From Nannocystis exedens (GTDB lineage Bacteria; Myxococcota_A; Polyangia; Nannocystales; Nannocystaceae): a stretch of 64,000 bases of DNA. The stretch spans positions 8,384,001 to 8,448,000 of the forward strand of contig NZ_NETK01000001.1 of assembly GCF_002343915.1 (NCBI RefSeq), given 5' to 3'. Positions within the stretch are counted from its first letter, which is position 1, and each line of letters opens with the position of its first letter. The position numbers and the translations under genes were made by a program. Shown here piece by piece: positions 23,910-34,890 of the stretch. The notes beneath the pieces are model-generated. The model had not been told where the DNA came from and searched no databases. It was given only the letters and a program-made list of their open reading frames with translations.

Positions 23910-25150
23910 GGGCCGCGGTCCATCGCCTGGTCGACGGGTGGGCGGCGATCCGCCGGCGACTGCAGCGATACGACCGCTTCGTGCTGGTCCGCCGACCGGC
24001 GCTGCGCCAGACCCGGGTCCACTGGATCGCGCCCGCCAGCGCGGTGCTCAGCCTGGTGGGCGCGCTGATCGTCAGCCTGCCGCCGGTCGACGCCGAGGAC
24101 CCGCTGCGCACCATCGATTCGGTGGTGTCGCCGCTGCTGTTCGGCGCGGTGCTGATCCTGGTGCTGTGGATCCGCGACCAGACCCGCGCGCTGGTGTCGT
24201 TCGCCCCGCTGGCGCGCGGGCGGATCGCCGGGCTCGCGCTGCTGCGCCTCGGCTGCGTGGCGGCGATCCTGCTCCCGCCGCTGGTCGTCGACGGCTGCAT
24301 GCGCGCCCGCGCGGCCGACATCGCCGCCCACGAGGACAACGTCGGCGTGGCCCTGGCGATCGTCGAGGCCGCGGACCGCTGCCTCGCCGCCACGCCCGCG
24401 CCCGGCGAGACGGCCACGGTGGCGGGGCTGCGGGAGCGGGCCGCGGGGCTGATCGAGGCCGCGCGGGCGAACGGGAACGGCGGGAGGCCGCCGCGCGGAC
24501 CCCGGCCGGCGGCGACGCGCAGCGCGTACTGGATCGAGAAGCACTGTCACGATCCGGCCGCGAGCCCGAGCGAGGACATCGAGCGGATCGAGCGGCTCCA
24601 CCTGTACACGGTGGCGCGCGTGTTCCCCCGCCCGCCGCTGCGCGCGCTGCTGTACTTGCTGGCCTGCGCGGCGGTCGTGGTGCCGTTCCTGGCGCTGTGG
24701 GAGGACCGCCGCGGGCGCGCCGTCGGCCCGGCGGTGGCGCTCGGGCTGTTCTTCGTCGTCCACACGTCGATCGCGATCGGCTGGGTCCCCGGCAACTGGT
24801 CGACGCGCGGGCTGTGGCTGGCGAGCCTGGTCGCGGTGTCGGCGATCGCCGTGGTCGCCGCGCCGCTGGCCGCGTGGCGGCGGGTGCGGTCCGAATGGTG
24901 CCTGCTGGCGTTCGCCACCGCGGTGATCGTCGTGCCGCTGTTGCCGGTGGCGCTCGCGTGGATGACGGCGGCCGGCGGGGGCCCGCCCGGCCAGGTCCCG
25001 TGCGCCTGCCTGCCGCGCTTCGGACCCGCCGAGCCGTCGGCCCTCGGCCCGCGCGAGCTGGCGGCCTACGCGGCGGGGCTCGGGTTCTGTTGCCTGTACA
25101 TCGTCGGCATGGGCCCGACGATGCACCGGCTGTGGGCCGCGCCGCGGTAG
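23906..25150 (+). CDS. ABC-system integral membrane protein
   Basis: 414 residues from GTG 23906, overlapping the ATPase stop by 4 nt and preceded by GGGGGGA. After a basic N-terminal cytoplasmic part (RRRLQRYDRFVLVRRPAL), the predicted membrane segments include IAPASAVLSLVGALIVSL, VVSPLLFGAVLILVLWI, LALLRLGCVAAILLPPLVV, ALLYLLACAAVVVPFLALW, AVALGLFFVVHTSIAIGW, LWLASLVAVSAIAVVAA, LLAFATAVIVVPLLPVAL and a C-terminal helix. A soluble loop of about 110 residues (about 135-240) with two Cys separates the second and third pairs. Coupling and spacing mark it as the permease partner of the ATPase. Substrate unknown; no hit to a named exporter family by eye. Confidence 0.8.
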   Translation: MRAAVHRLVDGWAAIRRRLQRYDRFVLVRRPALRQTRVHWIAPASAVLSLVGALIVSLPPVDAEDPLRTIDSVVSPLLFGAVLILVLWIRDQTRALVSFAPLARGRIAGLALLRLGCVAAILLPPLVVDGCMRARAADIAAHEDNVGVALAIVEAADRCLAATPAPGETATVAGLRERAAGLIEAARANGNGGRPPRGPRPAATRSAYWIEKHCHDPAASPSEDIERIERLHLYTVARVFPRPPLRALLYLLACAAVVVPFLALWEDRRGRAVGPAVALGLFFVVHTSIAIGWVPGNWSTRGLWLASLVAVSAIAVVAAPLAAWRRVRSEWCLLAFATAVIVVPLLPVALAWMTAAGGGPPGQVPCACLPRFGPAEPSALGPRELAAYAAGLGFCCLYIVGMGPTMHRLWAAPR

Positions 25151-25338
25151 CAGGTTGTAAAAAGAAGAGCGTGCCGGTGGCCGCGTGGAGCTCCCGTGCC
25201 TGCGGCCGAGATTGCGACATCGGCCGGCCTAGGGTCGCCTGCTCCTGCTTCGCCAGGACGCCGACGAGGGCGTCGGCGGCGGGTCGAGCGAGCTGCAGCC
25301 GGAGCGGAGGCTGTCGCGCGGCGCTTCCCCGATGAGCT

Positions 25339-26286
25339 TCAAGGGAGGCACAGCCCGAGGTAGCTCAGCGGATTGCTCACGTCCTCGCCGGTGGCGTCTT
25401 CGTACGAGACACAGGTGTAACCCTCCGGGCAGGACTGCGGCGAATTGACGTCGCAGAAGGCGACGCAACACTCCACATCGCACGGTAGGTCGAACTGGAG
25501 CGCGGACAGGCACAAGCGTCCGAAGCCGCAGTAGTAGTAGGTGGAGGCGTTGATGTACCCGCACCTCTCCCCGACGTCGACCACCGAGCCCGGAGGAAAA
25601 TCCTCCTCGACGCATGTCGTGGACCCGATGCCGCTGTCCACGATGCTGCAGCGCAGCGGGCTCGCGCATCCAAAGTCGTTGAGCGGGTTGCACTCGAGCG
25701 GGCCCAGACAGTCGTCGTCGCAGCCGCTCTGGCCGTCGCAGACCTCGCCCGGGCCGACCTTGCCGTCCCCGCACGGGGGCGTGCAGCCGCCGTCGATGCA
25801 CGTCTCGCCGGCGGCCTGGTCGCACTCGCCGTCGGACAGGCACTCGTCGCACGCGTCTTCTTCGGGGAAGAGCTGGTGCGCCTGCGCGAGGGCGGTCTGA
25901 CAGGCCTGGATGCACAGTTCGGCGTCGGCGGGGCTGCCCGACCAGCACGCACTGTCGGCGCCGAAGCCGGCCTGCGCGTCCGGGAGGCCGGTCGGGGTGG
26001 TCAGCGAGACGCATTGAATGTAGCGCTGGCAGACCTCCATGTTGGCGCCACCGGAGGTCTCGCCGGTCGTGGGCTCGCCGGTCGTGGGCTCGCCGGTCGC
26101 GGTGCCGCCGTCGGTGGCGCCGTTCGTGTTCGAGCCGGCACTCGAGCCGCTGCTCGCCGAGCCGACCGCTCCCGACCCCGAGACCGGAGGACCGGCGGAT
26201 GCGAGCGGATCGATGTCCTCGCCACAGGCGAACGTGACGAGGCCGAGAGCGAGCAGGGCAAGCGAACGCGAACCGAGGCCGAACAT
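25339..26286 (-). CDS. Cys-rich lipoprotein
   Basis: 315 residues from the ATG at 26286. Signal MFGLGSRSLALLALGLVTFAC has a lipobox-like end (TFAC). A Gly/Ser/Thr linker with TGEPTTGEPTTGETSGG comes next. The mature domain has about 25 Cys, including CGDGKVGPGEVCDGQSGCDDDC (the same module type as in the seven-repeat lipoprotein at 12935) and ETCIDGGCTPPC. The C-terminal CPEGYTCVSYEDATGED is characteristic of myxobacterial surface proteins. Presumably a disulfide-stabilised outer-membrane protein. Function unknown. Confidence 0.8.
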   Translation of the reverse strand: MFGLGSRSLALLALGLVTFACGEDIDPLASAGPPVSGSGAVGSASSGSSAGSNTNGATDGGTATGEPTTGEPTTGETSGGANMEVCQRYIQCVSLTTPTGLPDAQAGFGADSACWSGSPADAELCIQACQTALAQAHQLFPEEDACDECLSDGECDQAAGETCIDGGCTPPCGDGKVGPGEVCDGQSGCDDDCLGPLECNPLNDFGCASPLRCSIVDSGIGSTTCVEEDFPPGSVVDVGERCGYINASTYYYCGFGRLCLSALQFDLPCDVECCVAFCDVNSPQSCPEGYTCVSYEDATGEDVSNPLSYLGLCLP

Positions 26287-26617
26287 CGCGAGCAGGCTAG
26301 CCGGGGCGAGAGACGGAGACAACGACGTCGCGGCGTGCAGGCCGACGATTGCACCGATTCGCCCGACACCGTCCGATCGAAGCAAGGCCGACGCGCCACG
26401 GTGCGTGTCGGGGACGCGGAGCGGATCGGCCGGCGGCACGAACGGCTCGTCGCGAACGCGGCTCAGGCGACTGGGCCGACGAGCAGCTCGTGACCGTCAT
26501 CGCCCGTCTGCAGGAGCCGGGCCCGAGCGAGCTCCGGGCCCGGATCGGGCCGTGTTGGGCCTGGACTCGGCGGAGCACCTGCGAGGGGCGAAACGCCGCG
26601 GTCGCCCCGCGGTAGCG
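26287..26617. other. Gap between two minus-strand genes
   Basis: No gene seen. It should hold the promoter of the Cys-rich lipoprotein and the 3' end of the coaA transcript; no clear terminator with a T-run. Confidence 0.45.
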
Positions 26618-27559
26618 TCAGCCGACGCGCAGGCGCACGCGCTGGACCGTGTGGTCGGCGGCCTTCTCGAGGATGAGGTCGGCGCGCTCGCGCGTCGGCG
26701 CGATGTTCTGCCGCAGGTTGACGCCGTTGATGTTGTCCCACACCGTGTGCGCGAGCTGCATGGCGCTGGCCTCGGGCATGCTGGCGTACTTGTGGAAGTA
26801 CGAGTGCGGGTCGCGGAAGGCGGTCTCGCGCAGGCGACGGAACCGCTGGAAGAACCACTCGCGGATCGCCGCCTCGTCGGCGTCGACGTAGATCGAGAAG
26901 TCGAAGTAGTCGGAGACGTAGACGCCCTTGCGGCCGGTGGCGTGGGCGCCCCGCTGCAGCACGTTGAGGCCCTCGAGGATCAGGATGTCGGGCCGGCGCA
27001 CGTACTGCCGCTCGTTCGGGATGATGTCGTAGAACAGGTGCGAATAGACCGGGGCCGAGACCTCCTCGGCGCCCTCGCGCACGTCGGCGACGAAGCGCAT
27101 CAGCCCGCGCAGGTCGTAGCTCTCGGGGAAGCCCTTCCGCTGGAGGATCCCCCGCGCCTCGAGGGTGGCGTTCGGGAACAGAAAGCCGTCGGTGGTGACG
27201 AGGTCGACCCGCGGGTGCTCGGGCCAGCGCGACAGGATGGTCTGCAGCACGCGCCCGGCGGTGCTCTTGCCGACGGCGACGCTGCCGGCGAGTCCGAGGA
27301 TGAACGGCGAGGCGTGGTCCGGACCGGTGCGGCCGAGGAAGGTCTGCGTGACCCGCCGGAGCTCGCGCAGCGCGGCGAACCGGAGGTTCAAGAGACGCGT
27401 GACCGGCAGCCAGATCGCCTGCACCTCGTCCAGCGACAGCCGCTCGTTGATGCCCCGCAACGCGTCGAGGTCGGCCTCGCTCAGGGTCAGCGGGGTCTGG
27501 TCGCGCAGCCGTGCCCACGCGTCGCGGTCGAAGGTGGCGAAGGGGGCCCTCGAGGTCAT
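26618..27559 (-). CDS. coaA: Type I pantothenate kinase
   Basis: 313 residues, the normal length for bacterial CoaA. It phosphorylates pantothenate, the first step of coenzyme A synthesis, in the cytoplasm. Visible family marks are the P-loop [24 protein letters not shown] (TDGFL contains the catalytic Asp), [50 protein letters not shown] and [17 protein letters not shown]. Start at the ATG opening [15 protein letters not shown], consistent with family N-termini. Stand-alone gene, divergent from the CoA ligase; both concern CoA metabolism, which may be coincidence. Confidence 0.95.
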   Translation of the reverse strand: MTSRAPFATFDRDAWARLRDQTPLTLSEADLDALRGINERLSLDEVQAIWLPVTRLLNLRFAALRELRRVTQTFLGRTGPDHASPFILGLAGSVAVGKSTAGRVLQTILSRWPEHPRVDLVTTDGFLFPNATLEARGILQRKGFPESYDLRGLMRFVADVREGAEEVSAPVYSHLFYDIIPNERQYVRRPDILILEGLNVLQRGAHATGRKGVYVSDYFDFSIYVDADEAAIREWFFQRFRRLRETAFRDPHSYFHKYASMPEASAMQLAHTVWDNINGVNLRQNIAPTRERADLILEKAADHTVQRVRLRVG

Positions 27560-28022
27560 TTTCCGCAGTCTCGCACACGCGCGCCCCCGGCCCGGGTGAG
27601 CGAGTTCACGCGGCCGGGGGGGTCAAACGCCGGCGGCGGCCTCCCCGGCGCGGGAGGTGCCGCCAATCGGCTGCTCTGCGCATTCGCGGTCGTGGCCGCA
27701 TTCGCCGGCGATTCGTAGGAGCCGCGGCGGACTCGTGCGATCCGCGAGCCGTGCCGCCGCCGTCGCCTCGACGGCCGGGCCTGCAGTCGCGGCGCCGTGA
27801 CGGCGGCGATCGGCATGGACGCAGAGCTCGCTCGCGCTTCGTCGGTCCTCCGGGAGCGCCGCGTCGAGCGGCCGGGCTGGCGAGGCCGTGCGCGCGGAGA
27901 TCCTGCACCTCCCGGGCCGCGGCCGCGCTCGGCGTCCGCCGGACGCAGACGCGCCGCGAGGGCTCGCAAGCGGCGGGCAGGGAGGTCCTGACGCCGCGCC
28001 GGCCGCCTGGTACGATGCGATC
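27560..28022. other. Divergent gap between coaA and the CoA ligase
   Basis: No gene supported; likely contains both promoters. The CoA-ligase frame extends into it, but that part is Arg/Ala-rich and precedes the best start. Confidence 0.45.
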
Positions 28023-29567
<1,545 letters not shown>

Positions 29568-29586
29568 GGCGCGAAATCGCCAGGGC

Positions 29587-29642
29587 ATGGGCGAAAAGAC
29601 ATGTCGTGACGTACATGTCCTTTGCGGCATGTCCTGCGGAGC
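29587..29642 (+). repeat. 14-bp-period array, four units
   Basis: ATG at exactly 29587, 29601, 29615 and 29629. Three of four units begin ATGTC and all end in AC or GC. It starts 20 bp after the CoA-ligase stop codon, inside a short gap between convergent genes. Confidence 0.9.
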
Positions 29643-29712
29643 GAGGCGTCGCGCTGCGGCCGGGCGGACCGCGCTCCAGGACCGGCCAACGACCGGCGCC
29701 GTGAGCGAGGAC

Positions 29713-29754
29713 ATGTCTCCGAGGACAGGTCTCCGGAGACATGTCTTTCAGCGC
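29713..29754 (+). repeat. 14-bp-period array, three units plus ATC
   Basis: ATG, AGG, ATG and ATC at 29713, 29727, 29741 and 29755. The end coincides with the stop codon (29756-29758) of the minus-strand CxxCH protein. Confidence 0.9.
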
Positions 29755-29755
29755 A

Positions 29756-31810
29756 TCAGTGGACCTGGGCGACGGCCGCGTCGCCGAGGCGCTCGAGCGC
29801 GAAGCTGGGCAGCTCCTTCACGTCGACCGCGTCCGCGCCCTGGAACAGGTCTTCGGGCAGCGGCTTCTTGAAGACGAGCGCCTCCTCGACGAGCTTGGGG
29901 TCGAGCACGGGCACCTTGAGGCAGCTCTGGGTGGCGAACTCGACCAGCTTCTGCTGGCGGAACTCGAGGTCGCGGAACGAGCGGCGGTGCTGCGGGTTGG
30001 TCGGGTTGATGACGCCGCCGCGCGGGGTGATCGACGGGTCGTCGACGAAGTGCAGGTTGCCGGTGACGGTGTTGTCGAAGAAGGGGTTGACCTTCTCGCC
30101 GAGCAGGAACTCGCTGAGGATCGCCTCCTGGGTGCGGCCGAGCGGGGTGCGGTTGTCGATGTGGGTGAACTCGGCGTCGGTCTCGCGCGCGTGGCAGCCG
30201 CTGCAGGCGGACAGGGAGAAATTGTGGCGCGAGTCGTTGTCGTCGTTGCCCGGGCCCGAGGTGATGAGGAGGGTGTCGAGGGCCGCGTGCGCGCCGTCCC
30301 AGAAGGTGCCCGGGCTCGGGACGTCGGACGCGCCCGCCCACGGGAAGCTCTGCGGCGGCAGCTGCATGAGGTTGGTGGCGATCCACGAGCCGAGCGAGTT
30401 CGTGTCGTTGTGGAACAGCTCGACGGTGTCGGCGACCTGGTGCGGCTTCAGGAAGCCGGTCGGGAGCGGCAGCTGGTGCTCGCGCATCTGCCACAGCGGC
30501 GCCATGAGGAAGTCGTTGGTGCGCAGCTGGCCGAGCGCGCTCTCGTTGCCGCGCGTCGGGCTGGCGCCGGCGGCGGTGAACTGGTCGGTGATCGCCTGCA
30601 GGGCGTCGTTGTAGGTCGCGCCGAACGGCAGGGTGTCGAGCGCGCGCCACTGCTGGGCCCAGTCGCGCACCTTCTCGCAGCCGGGCCGGTCGATCTTGTA
30701 CTCGAAGATCACGGTGAACGGCGTCAGCATGCAGTTCGTCTTCTCGTCGAGGACGCCGGGCTTGTTGTAGCCCTTGGTGGAGTAGCCGTCAGGCAGCACC
30801 AGGCCGAACACGAACCGGCCCTCGCCGGCGTCGAGGAAGTCGCCGCCGATCCCGCCGCCGTAGCCGCCGCCGCCCTTGCCGCGGCGGGCCAGGTCGACGC
30901 GGTTGACGATCGCCAGCAGGCGGAACGGGGCCTTCTTCAGGTCGAGCGCGCCGCCGCCGCTGGCGTTGCGCCAGTCGTCGATCAGCTGCTGCATCATCGG
31001 CCGCGCCGGCACCGGGATCGAGGCCGAGCCGGGCAGCTGCGCGGTCAGCCAGCTCGCCAGCCAGTCCTCGACCAGATCCGAAGGGTCGATGCCGGTGAGC
31101 GGCTGGTTGGCCAGCTCGGTGAAGAGGTGGCCGAACGACCAGGGACCCATCGCGTCGCCCTCGTCGGTGCAGGGGTCGTAGGTGCGGGTGAAGTCACGGA
31201 CCACCGAGGGGTCGGTGATCATCAGGCTGTGCTGGGCGTTGGCCAGCGAGAACAGCAGCTTGGGCGCGCCGGGCAGCTCGATGACGCCGCCGCCGAAGAA
31301 CTTCTCGAGGTCGAGGCCGACGGCCGGCACGAACTTCTCGACGCTGCGACCGGTGAATTGCGGGACCTCCTTGACGTCCTCCTTGGCCTCGGCCTCGGCG
31401 CGGGCCTTGAGGGCGTCGAGGTCGGCGAACGCGAGGCCGGTGAACACGAGGTCGCCCGCCTTCTCGTCGCCGCCCTTGCCGTCGTCGCGCAGCACGATCG
31501 GCGCGTCCTCGTCGCCGGCGCCGACCACCTGCGGGTTGACCAGCTTGGCGGCGTCGGTCTTGCTCAGGGTGACGAAGATCCGCGTATCGGCGAACGCGGT
31601 CGGCTTCTCCAGCCGCTGGATCGACACGCTGGTGGCGTCGAGCGCGGGCTCGGCGGAATCATCGTTCCGCACGGCGATGTCGGCCGAATCCTCGTCCTGC
31701 TCCGGCGGCTCGCCGGCGGTACAGCTGATCAGCGCGGTCGCGGTACACAGCAGGGCGATGGACGTCGCCCGCCGGCCCCGACGAAGGGTCGTGGTATTCA
31801 TTGCGTACAT
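29756..31810 (-). CDS. Exported lipoprotein with a single c-type heme motif
   Basis: 684 residues from the ATG at 31810 (GGAGAC ribosome site 7 nt away); an in-frame ATG at 31801 would give a cleaner signal (MNTTTLRRGRRATSIALLCT). The signal ends in TALISC, a plausible lipobox. A single CxxCH (CSGCHARETDAEF) lies near residue 520, implying a covalently attached heme if cytochrome c maturation reaches it. The large N-terminal half (FSLANAQHSLMITDPSVVRDFTRTYDPC, LLAIVNRVDLARRG) has no recognised catalytic motif. Similar long proteins with one heme motif are common in Myxococcota and remain uncharacterised. Its 3' end overlaps a 14-bp array. Confidence 0.75.
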   Translation of the reverse strand: MYAMNTTTLRRGRRATSIALLCTATALISCTAGEPPEQDEDSADIAVRNDDSAEPALDATSVSIQRLEKPTAFADTRIFVTLSKTDAAKLVNPQVVGAGDEDAPIVLRDDGKGGDEKAGDLVFTGLAFADLDALKARAEAEAKEDVKEVPQFTGRSVEKFVPAVGLDLEKFFGGGVIELPGAPKLLFSLANAQHSLMITDPSVVRDFTRTYDPCTDEGDAMGPWSFGHLFTELANQPLTGIDPSDLVEDWLASWLTAQLPGSASIPVPARPMMQQLIDDWRNASGGGALDLKKAPFRLLAIVNRVDLARRGKGGGGYGGGIGGDFLDAGEGRFVFGLVLPDGYSTKGYNKPGVLDEKTNCMLTPFTVIFEYKIDRPGCEKVRDWAQQWRALDTLPFGATYNDALQAITDQFTAAGASPTRGNESALGQLRTNDFLMAPLWQMREHQLPLPTGFLKPHQVADTVELFHNDTNSLGSWIATNLMQLPPQSFPWAGASDVPSPGTFWDGAHAALDTLLITSGPGNDDNDSRHNFSLSACSGCHARETDAEFTHIDNRTPLGRTQEAILSEFLLGEKVNPFFDNTVTGNLHFVDDPSITPRGGVINPTNPQHRRSFRDLEFRQQKLVEFATQSCLKVPVLDPKLVEEALVFKKPLPEDLFQGADAVDVKELPSFALERLGDAAVAQVH

Positions 31811-32357
31811 GTGGCGTCTCCGGTCGATGTCTACGCGCGCGCGCCGGATGCGCCTGTCCTGAAGGACAGACGACGGCGAGCGTGAGGCGGCAGTATACGG
31901 AGATGATCGGCGCGAACAACTACTTTAAATCGCGCGAGCAGGGTGATTCCGCGCGGTGCGGTCATTCGGAGGACTCAGGGTTTCGGCCATGTCGTGCCGC
32001 GGCGCCGCCGATCGCCGCTCGACCTCCGGCGAATCGTCGGGGTTCGCAGGGTCCACGTCCGCGCCCGATCGCGGGTGAACACCGGTCGTGATGAATTGCG
32101 CGGACAGTCGCGAATGATGGGACCGGCGTGAACGAGAATCGTCAGCAGAGCGCGTCAGGTGGGAAGACCTTCGTGCGGCGCCCGACCGCCGACGCAGCGA
32201 CCCCCGGTCAAGCGTGAATCTTCGCGACGCGGCGGCGACGAGCCGTCGTGCGGCGCCCGACCGCCGACGCGGCGATCCCCGGTCGAGCGTGAACCTTCGC
32301 GACGCGGCGGCGACGAGCCGTCGTGCGGCGCCCGACCGCCGACGCAGCGACCCCCGG
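31811..32357. other. Gap with a hairpin and 75-bp tandem repeats
   Basis: No gene. CTGTCC TGAA GGACAG at 31854-31869 is a compact hairpin related in sequence to the 14-bp repeats. A low-GC patch (31900-31935) precedes; the 75-bp repeats are listed separately. Confidence 0.5.
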
Positions 32358-32361
32358 TCAG
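32171..32361. repeat. 75-bp tandem repeat, 2.5 copies
   Basis: Copies start at 32171, 32246 and 32321 with only a few differences (for example GCAGCGACC against GCGGCGATC). The third copy is cut at GGTCA, which is where the minus-strand PHP gene ends, so its stop codon lies in the repeat. The period is a multiple of three; the plus-strand frame stays open (CGARPPTQRPPV...) but has no other sign of coding. Confidence 0.9.
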
Positions 32362-33446
32362 CGGAAGTACACCGGGTTCGTCAGCGCCAGCGGCCGGCGC
32401 CCGCGGTGCAGCTCGGCCCGCACGAACTCACCCGCGCGCACGCGCAGCCGCAAGCGCACCGTCGCGTCGGCGCCGGTCAGGGTGCGCGCGAACAGCTCGC
32501 CGGCCGGGCCGAGCAGGCGGACGCGAGCCCCGGCGCCCGCGAGCACCCGCAGCTGCAGATCGATCTCCGCACGGCCCGCGAGCGCGACGGTGTCGCCGGG
32601 TCGCGCGCCGCCGTCGACCGCGAGGACGACCCGCGGCGCGTCGCGGTCGTCGACCAGCAGGACGTGACCCGCGCGCATGCCGGCGAGCACGTCGGCCGCG
32701 TCGCAGGTGGTCGCGGTCACGCGATTGAGCGGCCGCCGGTGACCTCGCAGCCAGGCGCCGGGGTGGAGGTCGGTGCCGGCGACGGCGACGAGCCGCTCGC
32801 CGCGGGTCAATCGATCGTGCCACCAGCGCACGGCCTGGCGATTGCGAATCACCACACTGTCGAGGCCCCACACCTCGACGCCGTCGGCCCCGAAGGTGTC
32901 GTCGGGCCAGGTGCGGAACGGGACCCGCGGGTGGGCGATGATCACGAGGCCGCCGTGGCGGTGGGTCTCGGCGACCATGCGGCGGAAGTCGACGGCGCCG
33001 ACGCGCGTGCGCCACGGCGGCGGCATGATCGCGTCGGCGGCATTTTTCAAGGAGATGCCGATCTGCAGGGCGTGGCCGCGGCGGGTGGTCCACTCCATGC
33101 CGGGGATCACGGTCAGCGGCGCGGCGGCGACGACGGGGTCGAAGGCGGCGTGCGGGCTGTTGTGATCGGTGACGACGATCGCGTCGACGCCGTCGCCGGC
33201 GAACGCCGCGATCGCGGCCCGCAGCCCGGCCGCATCGTAGGCGACGGGCTCGTTCGCGGCGGTGGGCGCGTGGCTGTAGCGATCGGAGACCAGCGTGTGG
33301 ACGTGGTTGGCGACCAGGCAGTCGCGCGGCAGCGCCGGGGGGTCCGCGGCGCCGGTCAGCTCGACCACGCGATCGTGGGCGCTCGGGTAGCGGCCGGCGC
33401 AGGCCTGGCCGAGCAGCAGCGCGGAGGCGAGGGCGAGCGCGCGCAT
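32358..33446 (-). CDS. PHP-domain metallohydrolase lipoprotein (CehA/McbA-like)
   Basis: 362 residues from the ATG at 33446 (MRALALASALLLGQACAG, lipobox QAC). A start 21 nt further upstream is also possible. The PHP metal ligands are visible: NHVHTLVSDRYS (HxH plus downstream Asp), VVTDHNSPH, GMEWTTRRGHALQIG, VIIAHPRVPF and VAGTDLHPGAW. This is the CehA/McbA family of metal-dependent phosphoesterase-like hydrolases (known members cleave carbaryl or related amide/ester bonds). The C-terminal about 100 residues form a beta-rich domain. The lipobox predicts a periplasmic or outer-membrane enzyme. The stop codon lies within the 75-bp repeat. Confidence 0.85.
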   Translation of the reverse strand: MRALALASALLLGQACAGRYPSAHDRVVELTGAADPPALPRDCLVANHVHTLVSDRYSHAPTAANEPVAYDAAGLRAAIAAFAGDGVDAIVVTDHNSPHAAFDPVVAAAPLTVIPGMEWTTRRGHALQIGISLKNAADAIMPPPWRTRVGAVDFRRMVAETHRHGGLVIIAHPRVPFRTWPDDTFGADGVEVWGLDSVVIRNRQAVRWWHDRLTRGERLVAVAGTDLHPGAWLRGHRRPLNRVTATTCDAADVLAGMRAGHVLLVDDRDAPRVVLAVDGGARPGDTVALAGRAEIDLQLRVLAGAGARVRLLGPAGELFARTLTGADATVRLRLRVRAGEFVRAELHRGRRPLALTNPVYFR

Positions 33447-33681
33447 GTCGTGGCAGAAACCTATCATGCGGGCGTGCGTGCGGCCGGGGAATTTCCCCGC
33501 CTGTGGTCCGCTGCGCCGCCGGGTCGGGTTCGCCGGAGGGGCGGCCCGGCCGCCCAGGCGGGGCGCGAAGCAGGGCGAGCGGCACCCACGGACCCGCAGG
33601 CGCGTGACGATGGGCTTTGACTTGCCGGCGCGGGGCAGGGGCCCAAGAGTCCCGGCGCAGGTCTCAGCCCAGGAGTACGCA

Positions 33682-34890
33682 GTGAGCCTCGACATCTCCA
33701 ACGAGCGCGGCACGCCGCTCGATCAGCAGAAGTTCACGTGGAAGGACATCGCCGGCGAGCCGTACAGCAAGCTCGACGACGACGCGTTCACGCGGGTGCG
33801 GCAGATCTTGATGCACGGCGTCGAGCAGGAGGCGTGCCGATTCAAGCACTTCGCGGCGCGGTTCAACCCCGACCTGCGCCTGCCGCTGGCGCGGGTCCGC
33901 CGGGTCGACCACCTCCAGGCGACGATGGTCAACTGGCTGATGCCCGGCGACCAGTCGCCGCTCGAGACGACGATCGGCTACGAGCAGGTGGCGATCGAGG
34001 TGACGGCGCACGTCGCCGCGGTCGAGCCCGACCCGTACATGGCGCAGGTGTACCGCTTCGGCCTGCTCGAGGACTTCGACCACCTGTACCGCTACGCCGC
34101 GCTGATGGACCGGCTGTGCGGCAAGGACGCCAACAACATCCTGCAGAGCTACACCGACGTCATGCCGGGCCGGCCGACGTCGGTCGAGCACCGCGCGCCG
34201 GAGGACGACCTGCGGCGCCACTACGAGAAGACGCAGGCGGCGCCGCTGACGAAGATCCACGCGGCGCTGATCACCGGCTCGGAGTGGCAGACCCGCGATT
34301 ACTACCTGACGGTCGGCCCGACCTTCGCCGACCCGGTCGCGCGCCTGCTCTACGCCGAGATCGCCGCGATCGAGGAGCAGCACGTCACGCAGTACGAGGC
34401 GCTGTCCGACCCGCGCGAGACCTGGCTGGAGAAGTGGCTGGTGCAGGAGGCGACCGAGGTGTACGCCTACTGGAGCTGCTATTGTCAGGAGCAGAACCCC
34501 CGGATCAAGCAGATCTGGGAGCGCTTCCTCAGCTACGAGCTGGGCCACCTGCGGCTCGTGCGAGAGTTGATGCAGGAGGTCGAGAAGCGCGACCCGGCGG
34601 AGCTCTTGCCGGCCGAGTTCCCCGAGCCGCTGAGCTTCAGCAGCCACCGCGAATTCGTGCGCCAGACGCTGACCGAGGAGGTCCTGCTCCGCGCCCGCGG
34701 CTTCGACATCGTGCCGCCGGACCTCGAGAGCCCCGCCTCGGTCGCCTACCGCGAGCAGCTCAACGCCAGCGGCTCGCCGTCCGAGCTCGTGGCCGCCGGC
34801 TACCGCTGGAAGCCGGGCACCGAGCTCACCGACCGACGCGTCCGCGAGGCCGAATTCGTCTCGCTGGTCCAGGAGGAGGCAGCCCAATGA
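33682..34890 (+). CDS. Ferritin-like di-iron protein, first of a coupled pair
   Basis: 402 residues from GTG 33682, which has CAGGAG 6-7 nt upstream. Cytoplasmic, all-helical. Metal-ligand-like motifs sit in four helices: GVEQEACRFKHFAARF, LLEDFDHLYRYAAL, YAEIAAIEEQHVTQYEAL (EEQH) and FLSYELGHLRLVREL (ELGH). The ExxH pairs indicate a carboxylate-bridged di-iron centre of the ferritin/rubrerythrin class, although the protein is more than twice the length of a simple rubrerythrin. The C-terminus (from about 330) is a separate tail. Its stop overlaps the next start as ATGA, so the two products are probably made together and may form a complex. Confidence 0.78.
   Translation: MSLDISNERGTPLDQQKFTWKDIAGEPYSKLDDDAFTRVRQILMHGVEQEACRFKHFAARFNPDLRLPLARVRRVDHLQATMVNWLMPGDQSPLETTIGYEQVAIEVTAHVAAVEPDPYMAQVYRFGLLEDFDHLYRYAALMDRLCGKDANNILQSYTDVMPGRPTSVEHRAPEDDLRRHYEKTQAAPLTKIHAALITGSEWQTRDYYLTVGPTFADPVARLLYAEIAAIEEQHVTQYEALSDPRETWLEKWLVQEATEVYAYWSCYCQEQNPRIKQIWERFLSYELGHLRLVRELMQEVEKRDPAELLPAEFPEPLSFSSHREFVRQTLTEEVLLRARGFDIVPPDLESPASVAYREQLNASGSPSELVAAGYRWKPGTELTDRRVREAEFVSLVQEEAAQ

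Noticed and set aside
29587-29754. CRISPR array
   Set aside because: Units are 14 bp and directly adjacent, with no spacers and no cas genes; they belong to the 14-bp family.
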